Of a stretch of DNA of 21,526 bases, positions 10,523 to 19,333 are shown one piece after another. The position numbers and the translations under genes are program-made. A model generated the notes under the pieces. That model searched no databases, was not told where the DNA came from, and was given only the letters and a program-made list of their open reading frames with translations. The stretch is from a virus. The stretch covers positions 1 to 21,526 of the IMG/VR virus record IMGVR_UViG_3300017971_000828; one strand, 5' to 3'. Positions within the stretch are counted from its first letter, which is position 1. Every line of letters starts with the position of its first letter.

Positions 10523-12518
10523 TAGTGATAAGTTTAGGCAAGCGGCCATTAATTTTCAACGCATGGGGTTCTATACTGCAGCCCCTCGTGGCACTACTGC
10601 TTATAAGGAATATTGGAATGAAGAACGTCGTCGTTGTATAGAAGGGTATACGGCTGAGGACGGTGATTTCATAACTGGTTATAATTATTTTTATGTCAAT
10701 TATTGTCAGATTATTATTGTCAAAGAAAAAGAAGTAACGCTCAGAAGTGGCCAAAAGAAAACTATAAAAGCTAGGGAGAGAGGGTTCCCCAAGTTTTATG
10801 ATTGGGACTACTATTTCTTTAATGCAGTAGAAGAAGCCGAGACACAGGGCAAACACCTAGTTGTGTTGAAAGCTAGGGGTAAGGGCTACTCCTTTAAGTG
10901 TGCTTCCATGTTGTGCAGGAATTTCTACTTGATACCAGAGAGTAATTCTTACGCCATCGCCGCTGAAGCTGAATTTTTGCTCAAGGATGGTATTTTAACC
11001 AAGGCGTGGGACTTCATGGATTTCGTGGATGCCAACACAGCTTGGTATAAGAAACGTCAAAAAACTGACACCAAAATTCATAAGCGTGCGTCTATAGTTA
11101 TTGATATTGATGGTGTTAAAACAGAAGTCGGGTACAAGTCGGAGATCATGGGCATCACCCTTAAAAACGACCCGCAGAAAGCGCGTGGTAAAAGGGGCAA
11201 GCTCATACTTTGGGAAGAGGCCGGTAAGTTTCCTGGGCTCAAACAAGCGTGGCAGATCGCGCAGCCGTCGGTCGAGGAAGATGGCGTAGCCTTCGGTCTG
11301 ATGATCGCATTCGGTACTGGTGGTACTGAAGAAGGTGACTATGAAGGGCTGAAAGATTTGTTTTATGAGCCAGACGCTTACAATGCTTTACCATTAGAGA
11401 ATAGTTGGGATGAAGGAGCTACTAAACCTTGTGGTTTTTTTGTTCCTGAATATGTCAACATGACCGTTGAAGATGAGGGAAAACCTCTCATGGACAAGGA
11501 CGGTAATTCTGAGCTACTACTAGCCAGGGCTTTTGCTACAAAGAAGCGTCAAATAGTAGTAGAAAATGCTAGTGATAAAAGAGCTGTTGACAGGTATATA
11601 GCAGAGAGACCGTTTACTCCTATGGAGGCCACTCTGCAGTTGTACGGTAATATTTTCCCAAAAACCGAATTAGCCAGGCATCTAGCGTACATAAGGACCC
11701 ATAAGGATATAGCAAATTATAAGCAGGTTGGGGATTTGATTTTCAGTGCTGATGGCGAATTAAATTGGGTACCAGCTAGTTCACCAAAAGACATAACTAA
11801 ATATAAGCTTACCCGCGACGACGACCCATCAGGCCAGATTGTTATATGGGAACACCCGGTACCAGATCCCCCTTATGGTTTATATATAGCCGGTTGCGAC
11901 CCCTATGACCACGACAAGGCCGGGACTGATTCTTTAGGTTCTACTTTTGTTTATAAGCGGTTCCAAGATTTCGAATCTTACTTTGATGTTATAGTGGCTG
12001 AGTATACTGGCAGGCCAGATACTGCTGAAGAGTACTATGAGAATGTCAGAAAATTGATGATATATTATCGTGCTACTGTTTTATTCGAGAACGAAAGAAA
12101 GGGTATTTACCCGTATTTCCAGTCTAAGAGTCAGGATTATTTGCTTGCTGATCAGCCAGATTATATCAGTGAGATTATAAAAGACAGCAAAGTTCAACGT
12201 AGAAAAGGTGTACACATGGTTCAGGGCATCAAGGATTGGGCCGAGATACAGATACGGGACTGGTTGAATGAGGAGCACGAACCTGGGAAGAAAAATATTA
12301 CAAGGATATTATCGGAACCATTACTAGAGGAATTAATATCCTACAATGACGAAGGCAACTTTGACAGAGTCATTGCTTTAATGATGATAATGATTTATAA
12401 AGCACAACTTCATCATCTTCATGTAAAGAAAAAGGAGGGAATAGAAAAGAATAGAAGATTAATATTAGATGATGGCTTATTTAGGGATTATAAAAAATTA
12501 CCACAATCGTGGTTATAA
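10497..12518 (+). CDS. terL: terminase large subunit
   Basis: This ATPase-nuclease motor, 673 aa, packages DNA through the portal and cuts the concatemer. Visible motifs are a variant Walker A (KARGKGYSFK, about 125-134), a Walker B (KLILWEEAG, about 235-243), a coupling motif (MIAFGTGG, about 269-276), and RNase H-type nuclease acids at AGCDPYDHDKAGTDS (about 465-479), FENERKG (530-536) and NFDRV (621-625). An insert-like segment AYKEYWNEERRRCIEGY (35-51) opens the protein, as in crAss-like terminases. The chosen start is TTG at 10497, with GGGGGAG seven bases upstream; the first in-frame ATG at 10563 would remove residues 1-22, which look conserved. It is preceded by a 26-base overlap and followed by the portal gene. 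Confidence 0.93.
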   Translation: MIGYKKVNNSDKFRQAAINFQRMGFYTAAPRGTTAYKEYWNEERRRCIEGYTAEDGDFITGYNYFYVNYCQIIIVKEKEVTLRSGQKKTIKARERGFPKFYDWDYYFFNAVEEAETQGKHLVVLKARGKGYSFKCASMLCRNFYLIPESNSYAIAAEAEFLLKDGILTKAWDFMDFVDANTAWYKKRQKTDTKIHKRASIVIDIDGVKTEVGYKSEIMGITLKNDPQKARGKRGKLILWEEAGKFPGLKQAWQIAQPSVEEDGVAFGLMIAFGTGGTEEGDYEGLKDLFYEPDAYNALPLENSWDEGATKPCGFFVPEYVNMTVEDEGKPLMDKDGNSELLLARAFATKKRQIVVENASDKRAVDRYIAERPFTPMEATLQLYGNIFPKTELARHLAYIRTHKDIANYKQVGDLIFSADGELNWVPASSPKDITKYKLTRDDDPSGQIVIWEHPVPDPPYGLYIAGCDPYDHDKAGTDSLGSTFVYKRFQDFESYFDVIVAEYTGRPDTAEEYYENVRKLMIYYRATVLFENERKGIYPYFQSKSQDYLLADQPDYISEIIKDSKVQRRKGVHMVQGIKDWAEIQIRDWLNEEHEPGKKNITRILSEPLLEELISYNDEGNFDRVIALMMIMIYKAQLHHLHVKKKEGIEKNRRLILDDGLFRDYKKLPQSWL

Positions 12519-12543
12519 TTTAAACATGTTTAATTAAATAATT

Positions 12544-14928
12544 ATGGCAACAATTTCACCATATACATTGGTGCCTTTTCCAGTGCAAAAGTTACCTCTG
12601 TCAAAAAAGAATAAAGATTGGAGGGAAACGAGCGTTGATGCTATAATTGCTCGCGAGGCCACCACAGGAGTTGTCGGTGGTCAAACTCGTGTAGACCGTA
12701 TGCGTATAGCGTACGATCTCTATAACAGTGTATTCGACGAAAAAGATCTCAAATATGTAACGGACCCGTACAAAGTTGAGGATGGATTTCCAGCATCTTT
12801 GCAGAATTTCAACATTATTAGGCCTAAGGTTGACCTTCTGTTAGGAGAGGAAAGCAAGCGTCCTGACAGTATAAGAGTTATACAAACTAATGAGGATGCT
12901 GTCAGCAAGGTTCAGCAGGAGCGTAAGGATTTGCTTATGAATTATGTAAGTGAGCGAATCGGCGAAATGCTGAGTGGCGGTAGTGCCAATCAACTTGCTA
13001 CTGAGGAACAACTATCGGAGATTGAAAATTATATGTTGTATGACTATAATGATATTGTAGAACAACAGGCATATCATACTTTGGAATATTTACGTGAAAA
13101 TCTTAAGTTACGCAATGAATTCCTTAAAGGTTGGAAAGATGCTCTCATAGCTGGTGAAGAGATTTATTACATAGGAACGGTATTTGGGGAGCCTATTTTA
13201 GAAAGGGTTAATCCCATGCGTTTCTCATATGATCCTGATCCGGATTTAGAATTTATTGAAGATGGTGATTGGGCTCTTAGGAAAATGTACTTGAGCCCGG
13301 CATCGATCTATGATAGATTTAACGACATAATGACACCGTCTGATCTTGATAAGGTATTAGATTTGGTAGGTCAGGGACCACAGTCTTCTTCTCAGACATC
13401 CGGTACTGGTAGTGAAGTTAATACTCAGACTATTTATTATAGGGATAGAACTCATAGCGAACTTTCCAGGGAAGAAAATTTGGAAGGGACTTTGATAAGC
13501 GTTTGGCATGCCGTATGGAAGTCTTTTAAGAAAGTTGGGTTCTTGAATTTCATTGATCAAAATGGCGAAGAGCAAGAGATGATCGTGGATGAGACCTATA
13601 AACCTGAAGAAGGTGAGGATATAACTTGGGATTGGATTATAGAAGTTTGGGAAGGATATAGGATCGGTGAGGATATTTATGTTGGGATACAACCCGTTGA
13701 ATATCAGCATGTGTCTATGGACAATCCTAATGCTCAGAAATTACCTTATACCGGAGTAGCTTATAGTAAGACGAATGTTAAGAGTAAGTCTCTTGTTGAT
13801 ATAATGAAGCCACTGCAGTATATATATATTGTAGTATGGTATAGACTAGAATTGGCTTTGTCTAGGGATAAGGGTAAAGTTCTTAATATGGACGTTACTC
13901 AAATACCTAAATCTATGGGTGTAGACTTTAACAAGTGGGCCCATTATTTGACAGCTATGGGTGTTAATCTCATTAACCCATATGAGGAAGGATGGGATAT
14001 ACCAGGTCGTGAAGGTGGTAAGCCGTCAACATTTAATCAAATGTCTTCTCAGGATCTCAGTATGACTGCAGCTATTGCAGAGTATATTGAGCTGATGAAT
14101 AAAATTGAAGAGATGGCTGGCGAACTTTCCGGGGTTTCTAAGCAACGTCAAGGAGCTATTGAAACAAGAGAGTTAGTAGGGAATGTCGAAAGAGCAGTTA
14201 TACAATCTTCGCATATAACCGAACCCTTGTTTTGGTTACATAATCAAGCTAAACAACGTGCGTTGACATTATTGTTAGATTGTGCTAAATCAGCATGGTC
14301 TAATAGTGGTAGGAAATCACTGCATTATGTCTTGGGTGATTTTTCCAGGGCTTTGATAGATTTGGATAGTGACTTTTTGTACTCAGATTTGGCTGTATTT
14401 GTTTCGGATTCTACTAAGGAAAATAGGGAAATAGAGACACTTAAGACCCTGTTACAACCTGCTATGCAGAATGGAGCTACTCTTATGGATGCTGCTAATA
14501 TACTGACTAGCGACAACATGACTCAAATTAAGCGTAGATTAGCTGAGATAGATAAGCGCAGAGAGAGAATAGAGAAACAAGCAGCAGAGCGTGAGCAAGA
14601 AATGCAAATGCAAATACAGCAGATGCAGGCTGAACAAGTAGCTGAAGATAATAGAATTAAAGAAGAGGATTCTATACGTAAAGCTAATACCGCCATTGAG
14701 GTGGCACTGATAAACGCTGACTCCAGAGAAGGGGGAGGCGAAGAAGATAATTCCTCTGAACGTGAGAAGTTGAGTTTGCAACGAGAGAAGCAGACTTCCG
14801 AGGTTGAATTAAAGAGCCGTCAGCAACGAGAGGATGAAAGAAAAAATAAGAGGGCTGAAGCCCAACGACAACAGGAAATTGAGATAAAGCGTAAACAGGC
14901 TAATAAACCTGTTACTAACAGTAAATAA
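12544..14928 (+). CDS. portal protein
   Basis: This 794-aa protein should form the dodecameric DNA channel at the capsid vertex, the dock for terminase and neck. Evidence is its position directly after terL and before a scaffold-like gene, its size (crAss-type portals are about 800 aa), and internal segments typical of portals: VNPMRFSYDPDPDLEFIEDG, SKSLVDIMKPLQYIYIVVWY, and MAGELSGVSKQRQGAIE near residues 525-540. From about residue 660 a long Gln/Glu/Lys/Arg coiled-coil tail follows, ending in RKQANKPVTNSK. The start has the AATAATTATGG context shared by virion genes. No transmembrane or enzyme motif is present. Confidence 0.88.
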   Translation: MATISPYTLVPFPVQKLPLSKKNKDWRETSVDAIIAREATTGVVGGQTRVDRMRIAYDLYNSVFDEKDLKYVTDPYKVEDGFPASLQNFNIIRPKVDLLLGEESKRPDSIRVIQTNEDAVSKVQQERKDLLMNYVSERIGEMLSGGSANQLATEEQLSEIENYMLYDYNDIVEQQAYHTLEYLRENLKLRNEFLKGWKDALIAGEEIYYIGTVFGEPILERVNPMRFSYDPDPDLEFIEDGDWALRKMYLSPASIYDRFNDIMTPSDLDKVLDLVGQGPQSSSQTSGTGSEVNTQTIYYRDRTHSELSREENLEGTLISVWHAVWKSFKKVGFLNFIDQNGEEQEMIVDETYKPEEGEDITWDWIIEVWEGYRIGEDIYVGIQPVEYQHVSMDNPNAQKLPYTGVAYSKTNVKSKSLVDIMKPLQYIYIVVWYRLELALSRDKGKVLNMDVTQIPKSMGVDFNKWAHYLTAMGVNLINPYEEGWDIPGREGGKPSTFNQMSSQDLSMTAAIAEYIELMNKIEEMAGELSGVSKQRQGAIETRELVGNVERAVIQSSHITEPLFWLHNQAKQRALTLLLDCAKSAWSNSGRKSLHYVLGDFSRALIDLDSDFLYSDLAVFVSDSTKENREIETLKTLLQPAMQNGATLMDAANILTSDNMTQIKRRLAEIDKRRERIEKQAAEREQEMQMQIQQMQAEQVAEDNRIKEEDSIRKANTAIEVALINADSREGGGEEDNSSEREKLSLQREKQTSEVELKSRQQREDERKNKRAEAQRQQEIEIKRKQANKPVTNSK

Positions 14929-14930
14929 TT

Positions 14931-16109
14931 ATGGATAGAGATGATGATTTCTTCGGTGGTTTTGCAGATATAGCCGGTGAAATATCTCCTCAAGCTGTCG
15001 GTGAACCCATGCCTTTAGAGGATGACGATACAGTATCGGATGCCAATAAGGGTATAATGGCCGTTGATCCAGCAGATATTATTGGGGATGATAAACCGGA
15101 AGAAGATCTAGAAACTATCGAAAACCCCACAGACACGGGCGAAGAAGAGGGGGCCCAAGAAGAAGAGGTCGAGGAACAAGAGGAACAAGAAGAAGAGGAA
15201 GTAGTAGAAGAAGTAGTAGAAGAAACATCTGAAGAAGAAGAAGAGGTAGAAGATCTCAGCAAGGTTGAGTCGGATATTTCTAGGTATTTTACAGAGAAAT
15301 TAGCTGAATCTTTAGGTGTTGATATTGAGGAGGAAGACAAATTTGACAATGCTAATGATGTTGTTGATTTCATGAGGCAGCTGGTAGAGGATAATTCTAA
15401 GCCAGTTTTTGCTAATGAAGACATAGAAAAGCTTAATCAATTTGTTGAAGATGGTGGCGAACTTAAGGAATACTTCCAACAGACTTTTGGTGATGTTGAT
15501 CTAGATTCTATAGACCTGTCTTCTGAAGGAAGCCAGAAGACTGTTATTCGTGAATTTTTGAAAACTGAAGGATATTCTACTGAACGTATTGATAGACGTA
15601 TTCAGAGGTATGAAGAAGCCGGAACTTTAGAGGAAGAGGCTGAAGATGCCAAAGAGTTATTGTCAGAATATAAACAGAAGAATTCAGAAAAGCTATTGGA
15701 TGATCAGAAAAAAGTGGCTGACACCAGGCGAAATCAGCAACAAAAATTTATAAATGACGTACAATCGAATGTAAAAGCTCTTAAAAATGTGAGGGGTATC
15801 CCTGTTTCAGATGGTGAAAGGAAGCAATTACTTGACTATATATTTACACCTGATTCAGAAGGTATAACACAATATCAAAGGGATTACGCCAAAGATGTAA
15901 ATAACTTAATAGAGTCTGCTTACTTCACTATGAAGGGAGATACTCTAATACAAAAAATACAAAACAAGGCAACCTCTAATGCCGTTAAAACCATCAAGAC
16001 GAAACTAGAGAGTAAAGGCAAACGGACCAAAAGTGTCAAAGGCCAAGAAGAAAGCGTTTCAGATTTAGAAGTTTTAACTAGGGCAAGCAAGTTTTTAAGT
16101 AAGCGTTAA
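14931..16109 (+). CDS. putative capsid scaffolding protein
   Basis: The 392-aa product lies between portal and major capsid genes, the classical place of a scaffold, 2 bases after the portal stop. The N-terminal 110 residues are extremely acidic (residues 71-107 contain mainly Glu, for example EEQEEQEEEEVVEE), followed by predicted helical coiled-coil regions (about 150-300) rich in Glu, Lys and Gln and a basic C-terminus (KSKGKRTKSVKG type, about 365-380). This acidic-helical-basic plan matches scaffolding proteins, whose basic C-terminus binds the shell. No Cys is seen. It would be lost before DNA packaging. A protease motif is not evident. Confidence 0.75.
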   Translation: MDRDDDFFGGFADIAGEISPQAVGEPMPLEDDDTVSDANKGIMAVDPADIIGDDKPEEDLETIENPTDTGEEEGAQEEEVEEQEEQEEEEVVEEVVEETSEEEEEVEDLSKVESDISRYFTEKLAESLGVDIEEEDKFDNANDVVDFMRQLVEDNSKPVFANEDIEKLNQFVEDGGELKEYFQQTFGDVDLDSIDLSSEGSQKTVIREFLKTEGYSTERIDRRIQRYEEAGTLEEEAEDAKELLSEYKQKNSEKLLDDQKKVADTRRNQQQKFINDVQSNVKALKNVRGIPVSDGERKQLLDYIFTPDSEGITQYQRDYAKDVNNLIESAYFTMKGDTLIQKIQNKATSNAVKTIKTKLESKGKRTKSVKGQEESVSDLEVLTRASKFLSKR

Positions 16110-16155
16110 TAAATTATTTATAAACTAAATCTACTACATTTAAACAGTACTTATT

Positions 16156-17625
16156 ATGGCAATGGAAAACAATGTTTTAAATAGCCTAGTTCTGTATAAA
16201 TCTAAGTGGTTCTCCGATTTGGTTGATGAGTCGATGCTGTCGAATGCTCTCATGACCAAGCCACATGAGGTGTCTACTATTCTTTCATACGTTTTTGGAC
16301 GTTATGAGGGTAATACTGTAGACTTCCTTACCATGGGTCTTGGAAAAACTATTGAGATTGAAAGCAGACAGTATGAATGGCCGTTGATGATTGAATTTGA
16401 CAAGGCTGTTCCAATCGTCGATGCTAAGTGGCAAGGCGCCAGTATTTCTTCTGGTGACACTCCAGGTCTTAATCAAACTCCTATCCAGATTTGGGTACGT
16501 GAGAAGTGGTTCGGTCCTGGCGCTATTATAGCATTTGATGATCGTGAGTATCAAGCTCGTGTTACAGGCGATCCTTATCAGGATGGCGAATATTTTGTAT
16601 ACACCGTGTTTGTTGCCGATGGTCAAGCCGATTCATTCATCTTGCCTTCGCTTTTAGCCGCAGGATCAAAGATCAGTAGGGAAGGTTCTGCTTACGAGGA
16701 ATACAGCGAAGAGGCTGATATCGTCAACTACCCGACGCCGTTTAAGCTGCGCAATCAGCTTACCACGATGCGTTTGAGTTACGATATTACCGGATCCGCT
16801 GTTAGCACAGTTATGGTTATAGCTATGCGAGATCCTCAATCAGGTAAGAAATCTTTCTTATGGTCTGATTATCAAGAATGGCGGGCACTCCGTCAGTGGT
16901 ATGAAACCATTGATAGGTGGCTTGTTTATTCAAGGTACAATTCTAATGCAGACGGTACTACAGATCTTTCTGGAACTACCGGACGTCCCGTTTATATCGG
17001 TGCTGGCTTGCTTCAGCAAATAGCACCTGCTAATAAGCGGTATTACACAACTCTGACCTTAGATTTGCTTGATGAATTCTTGTCAGATCTGTCTTATAAC
17101 ATTCTAGGCAGAGGCGAAAGAAAGTTTGTTGCTCTTGTCGGTGAAATGGGTATGCGCGAGCTCGATAGAGTTCTTCGTGCTAAAGCTACTGGGTACAGCC
17201 TGGTAGACACTCATTTTGTAACTGGCACAGGTCAAGATTTGACCTTGCAGGGTCAGTTTACGACTTACAAGGGTCTGAACGGCATCGAACTCACACTTAA
17301 GCACTTCCCGTTTTATGACAATACTGTCTATAACAGGAAGTTACACCCAATCACAGGTAAGCCGCTCGAGTCTTACCGCATGACCTTTATTGATTTTGGA
17401 ATGAGAGATGGTGAACCCAATCTCATTAAAGTTATCCGTAAAGATCGCGGTCTCGTGATGTGGCATACTGGTGGTTCTGTTGCTCCAGGTTCAGGACATG
17501 CGAAATCTATTAACACCCTGCGTTCTAACGCTAAGGATGGCTATAGTGTGCATTTCTTGTCTGAGCAAGGGCTAATGCTTAAGGATCCCACAACCAGTGG
17601 TGAACTTATTTGCGATGCAGAATAA
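16156..17625 (+). CDS. major capsid protein
   Basis: 489 aa, matching the length of crAss-like major capsid proteins (about 490). Starts MAMENNVLNSLVLYKSKWFS after a TTATT spacer. The sequence shows the extended N-arm, then a beta-rich body with IEIESRQYEWPLMIEFDKAV (about 68-87) and a C-terminal block GYSVHFLSEQGLMLKDPTTS (about 464-483) that I associate with HK97-fold capsids of this group. It assembles into the head shell around the scaffold. It is followed by a strong hairpin, which would make this the most abundant message. Cleavage of the N-terminus cannot be judged. Confidence 0.9.
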   Translation: MAMENNVLNSLVLYKSKWFSDLVDESMLSNALMTKPHEVSTILSYVFGRYEGNTVDFLTMGLGKTIEIESRQYEWPLMIEFDKAVPIVDAKWQGASISSGDTPGLNQTPIQIWVREKWFGPGAIIAFDDREYQARVTGDPYQDGEYFVYTVFVADGQADSFILPSLLAAGSKISREGSAYEEYSEEADIVNYPTPFKLRNQLTTMRLSYDITGSAVSTVMVIAMRDPQSGKKSFLWSDYQEWRALRQWYETIDRWLVYSRYNSNADGTTDLSGTTGRPVYIGAGLLQQIAPANKRYYTTLTLDLLDEFLSDLSYNILGRGERKFVALVGEMGMRELDRVLRAKATGYSLVDTHFVTGTGQDLTLQGQFTTYKGLNGIELTLKHFPFYDNTVYNRKLHPITGKPLESYRMTFIDFGMRDGEPNLIKVIRKDRGLVMWHTGGSVAPGSGHAKSINTLRSNAKDGYSVHFLSEQGLMLKDPTTSGELICDAE

Positions 17626-17643
17626 ATATGGTTAAATGGCATA

Positions 17644-17664
17644 GGGGGGCTCTAGGAGCCCCTC
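17644..17664 (+). terminator. hairpin after the capsid gene
   Basis: GGGGGGCTC pairs with GAGCCCCTC around a TAG loop, giving a stem of about 9 bp with one G-U pair, 18 bases after the capsid stop. A run of T (TTTTTT) occurs only about 18 bases further, so it may act as a partial terminator or as a 3'-end RNA stabiliser that raises capsid expression over downstream genes. Confidence 0.55.
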
Positions 17665-17688
17665 AACTCCATTAAAAATTTTTTAATT

Positions 17689-18435
17689 ATGATAGTAACT
17701 CTCCGGCAAACGAGCCGTGATTCGTGGTCCGGGGTCAGACGCTACAGAAACTGTAGTATATATTTGTCCCCGTATCTCACCAGGTCAGGCGGTATTTACA
17801 CCGGCCTAACACTTGAAGATGAGAAAAGACTGGGCGAAGCGTTGAGATTAGACTTAAGTCCGAGTTCTGATTATTGGCTTCAATTTTTTGTTAGAGTTGG
17901 TGACGACGATGTCGTTATAGATACTGACTTACCTGAGGGAGAATTGAAGTACCTGTTCTTAAAAAACCACAAGCGTGTAGCTAATGGTTTAAGTGATAGG
18001 ACTAAACCTGGCGCTAACTTTGTGCTTATCAATGATGATGAGCAAGCTAAAGAAGTTAATAAGCGTAACAAGGTCAAACGTAAAGCTCTAAAAGAATTTG
18101 ATAAAATGTCGTTGGATGAAATGCGAAAGTGCCTTAGGGTCCTTGGACATGCACCATCGAGCATGAGTAACGAATTGGTAGAGCAAAAACTAAATGAACT
18201 AATTGAGGAAAATCCTCAAAGGTTTTTCGATAAATGGGTTGATAATAAGTTGCGGATAACTGAGTATAACCTTAAAGATGCTATAAGCAGAAATGTTATA
18301 CGTAAGAACCGTAATATCTATCAGTATGGAACTGAAATTATCGGCCGCTCTCTAGAGGAAGCTATAGCTTTCCTGGATGATCCGGAAAACCAAGATATTA
18401 AAATGGCAGTTATCAAAGAAACAGGCGCTAAGTAA
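17689..18435 (+). CDS. virion structural protein next to capsid (neck/vertex type), 248 aa
   Basis: Starts MIVTLRQTSRDSWSGVRRYR after TTTTAATT. A beta-rich N-terminal domain (residues 1-105) is followed by a basic linker (KRNKVKRKALKEF) and a helical domain DEMRKCLRVLGHAP that resembles a short SAP-like helix pair. The C-terminal ISRNVIRKNRNIYQYGTEII is a pattern I associate with phage proteins of the same position. Its location directly after the capsid gene suggests a capsid-vertex or head-completion protein. The stop overlaps the next start as TAATG. Confidence 0.7.
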   Translation: MIVTLRQTSRDSWSGVRRYRNCSIYLSPYLTRSGGIYTGLTLEDEKRLGEALRLDLSPSSDYWLQFFVRVGDDDVVIDTDLPEGELKYLFLKNHKRVANGLSDRTKPGANFVLINDDEQAKEVNKRNKVKRKALKEFDKMSLDEMRKCLRVLGHAPSSMSNELVEQKLNELIEENPQRFFDKWVDNKLRITEYNLKDAISRNVIRKNRNIYQYGTEIIGRSLEEAIAFLDDPENQDIKMAVIKETGAK

Positions 18436-19295
18436 TGAACTATAACCAATTTCACACTGCGGTTAAATTACATTTAGATAAGTCGTCTGGTCTGGAGTTA
18501 CCGGCATTTGAGCCGGAAGAGCTTGATTTTTGGATAAACACTGGTATAATAAAGTTTGTTAAAACTAGATACAGTGGTCTAAATGTCAAGGGAGAGGCTT
18601 TTGAGCAGACCCAAAAAAGAATAGAGGACTTACGTACTCTCGTCAAGGAAGTTACAATTTCTTGTAGTGATCCCGGCGACAGTACGCTCTATAAGCCTAA
18701 TGCTAGGTTGGCAACGTTACCGGATGATTATTGGTTGACGTTGGGCGAAGATGTAACTCTAACCGTTAATGGTTCTACTATTAGGACTGGAATTCACCAA
18801 ATCACGAGTGATAGATATGCTCCTCTGATTGATGATCCTTACAGTCCGCATATACTTCATTACAATAAAGCTAAGCCTTTACGTTTGTTTCATGGTACAA
18901 ATGTCGAACTTATAGGTGATGGTAACTATACTATCACATCATATCATCTACGGTATTTAAAGGTACCTCTGTTTGTCACTGCTAAGGTGTACGCTGCTGA
19001 TACCACATCATCTGGTGAAATCGAGCCAGGTGTAACATACACTGTGGCTGGAACAGGCGGAATAAACTACAACGGTACTGTAGTTAGTACTGGTAGTTCT
19101 TTTGTTGGTGTCAATGGGGTGAAGACCTGGACAGTTAGCAGCGGAGTACCTACCGTATCAAGATCTCTTTCAAATACAGATTTACCAGAATTTATCCACG
19201 ATGAAATAGTAAAAACGGCTGTACACATGCTCCTCGAGAATATCGAACAGCCTAGGTACCAAACTCATACTATTGAGCTTGGGACAATGGAGTAA
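18435..19295 (+). CDS. head-tail (neck ring) adaptor-like protein, 286 aa
   Basis: Begins MNYNQFHTAVKLHLDKSSGL with the segment FEPEELDFWINTGIIKFVKT (about 25-44). This E-x-E-x-D-F-W-x-N pattern opens head-completion/adaptor proteins of many podoviruses, which bind the portal. The centre is beta-rich with many Thr/Gly/Ser turns. A distinctive insert of repeated VSTGSSFVGVNG-type strands (about 195-240) forms a small beta domain. The C-terminal helix HDEIVKTAVHMLLENIEQPR follows. Coupled upstream by TAATG; the next gene begins 39 bases later after an A/T-rich spacer. Confidence 0.7.
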   Translation: MNYNQFHTAVKLHLDKSSGLELPAFEPEELDFWINTGIIKFVKTRYSGLNVKGEAFEQTQKRIEDLRTLVKEVTISCSDPGDSTLYKPNARLATLPDDYWLTLGEDVTLTVNGSTIRTGIHQITSDRYAPLIDDPYSPHILHYNKAKPLRLFHGTNVELIGDGNYTITSYHLRYLKVPLFVTAKVYAADTTSSGEIEPGVTYTVAGTGGINYNGTVVSTGSSFVGVNGVKTWTVSSGVPTVSRSLSNTDLPEFIHDEIVKTAVHMLLENIEQPRYQTHTIELGTME

Positions 19296-19298
19296 TTA

Positions 19299-19333
19299 TT
19301 TTTTGTAAATTTTTTTTAAATTTTTTGTAAATT
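19299..19333 (+). repeat. A/T-rich tandem repeat before the 342-aa gene
   Basis: TTTTTTGTAAAT occurs twice (19299-19310 and 19321-19332), separated by ten T/A bases, and the second copy abuts the ATG at 19334. It lacks a Shine-Dalgarno sequence. It may keep the start region unfolded, or provide a weak promoter; neither is proven. Confidence 0.5.

Noticed and set aside
10452-10856. 134-codon minus-strand frame over the terminase start
   Set aside because: Antisense of terL and the 51-aa gene; hydrophobic low-quality sequence and wrong direction.
12520-12533. Perfect palindrome TTAAACATGTTTAA between terL and portal
   Set aside because: Short, A/T-rich and easily formed by chance; not seen at other gene borders apart from a partial TTTAAACA before the capsid gene, so no operator is claimed.
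14990-15424. 144-codon minus-strand frame, almost all Ser/Thr
   Set aside because: It is the antisense of the Glu-repeat segment of the scaffold gene (GAA/GAG read backwards as TTC/CTC and Ser codons), a well-known artefact.
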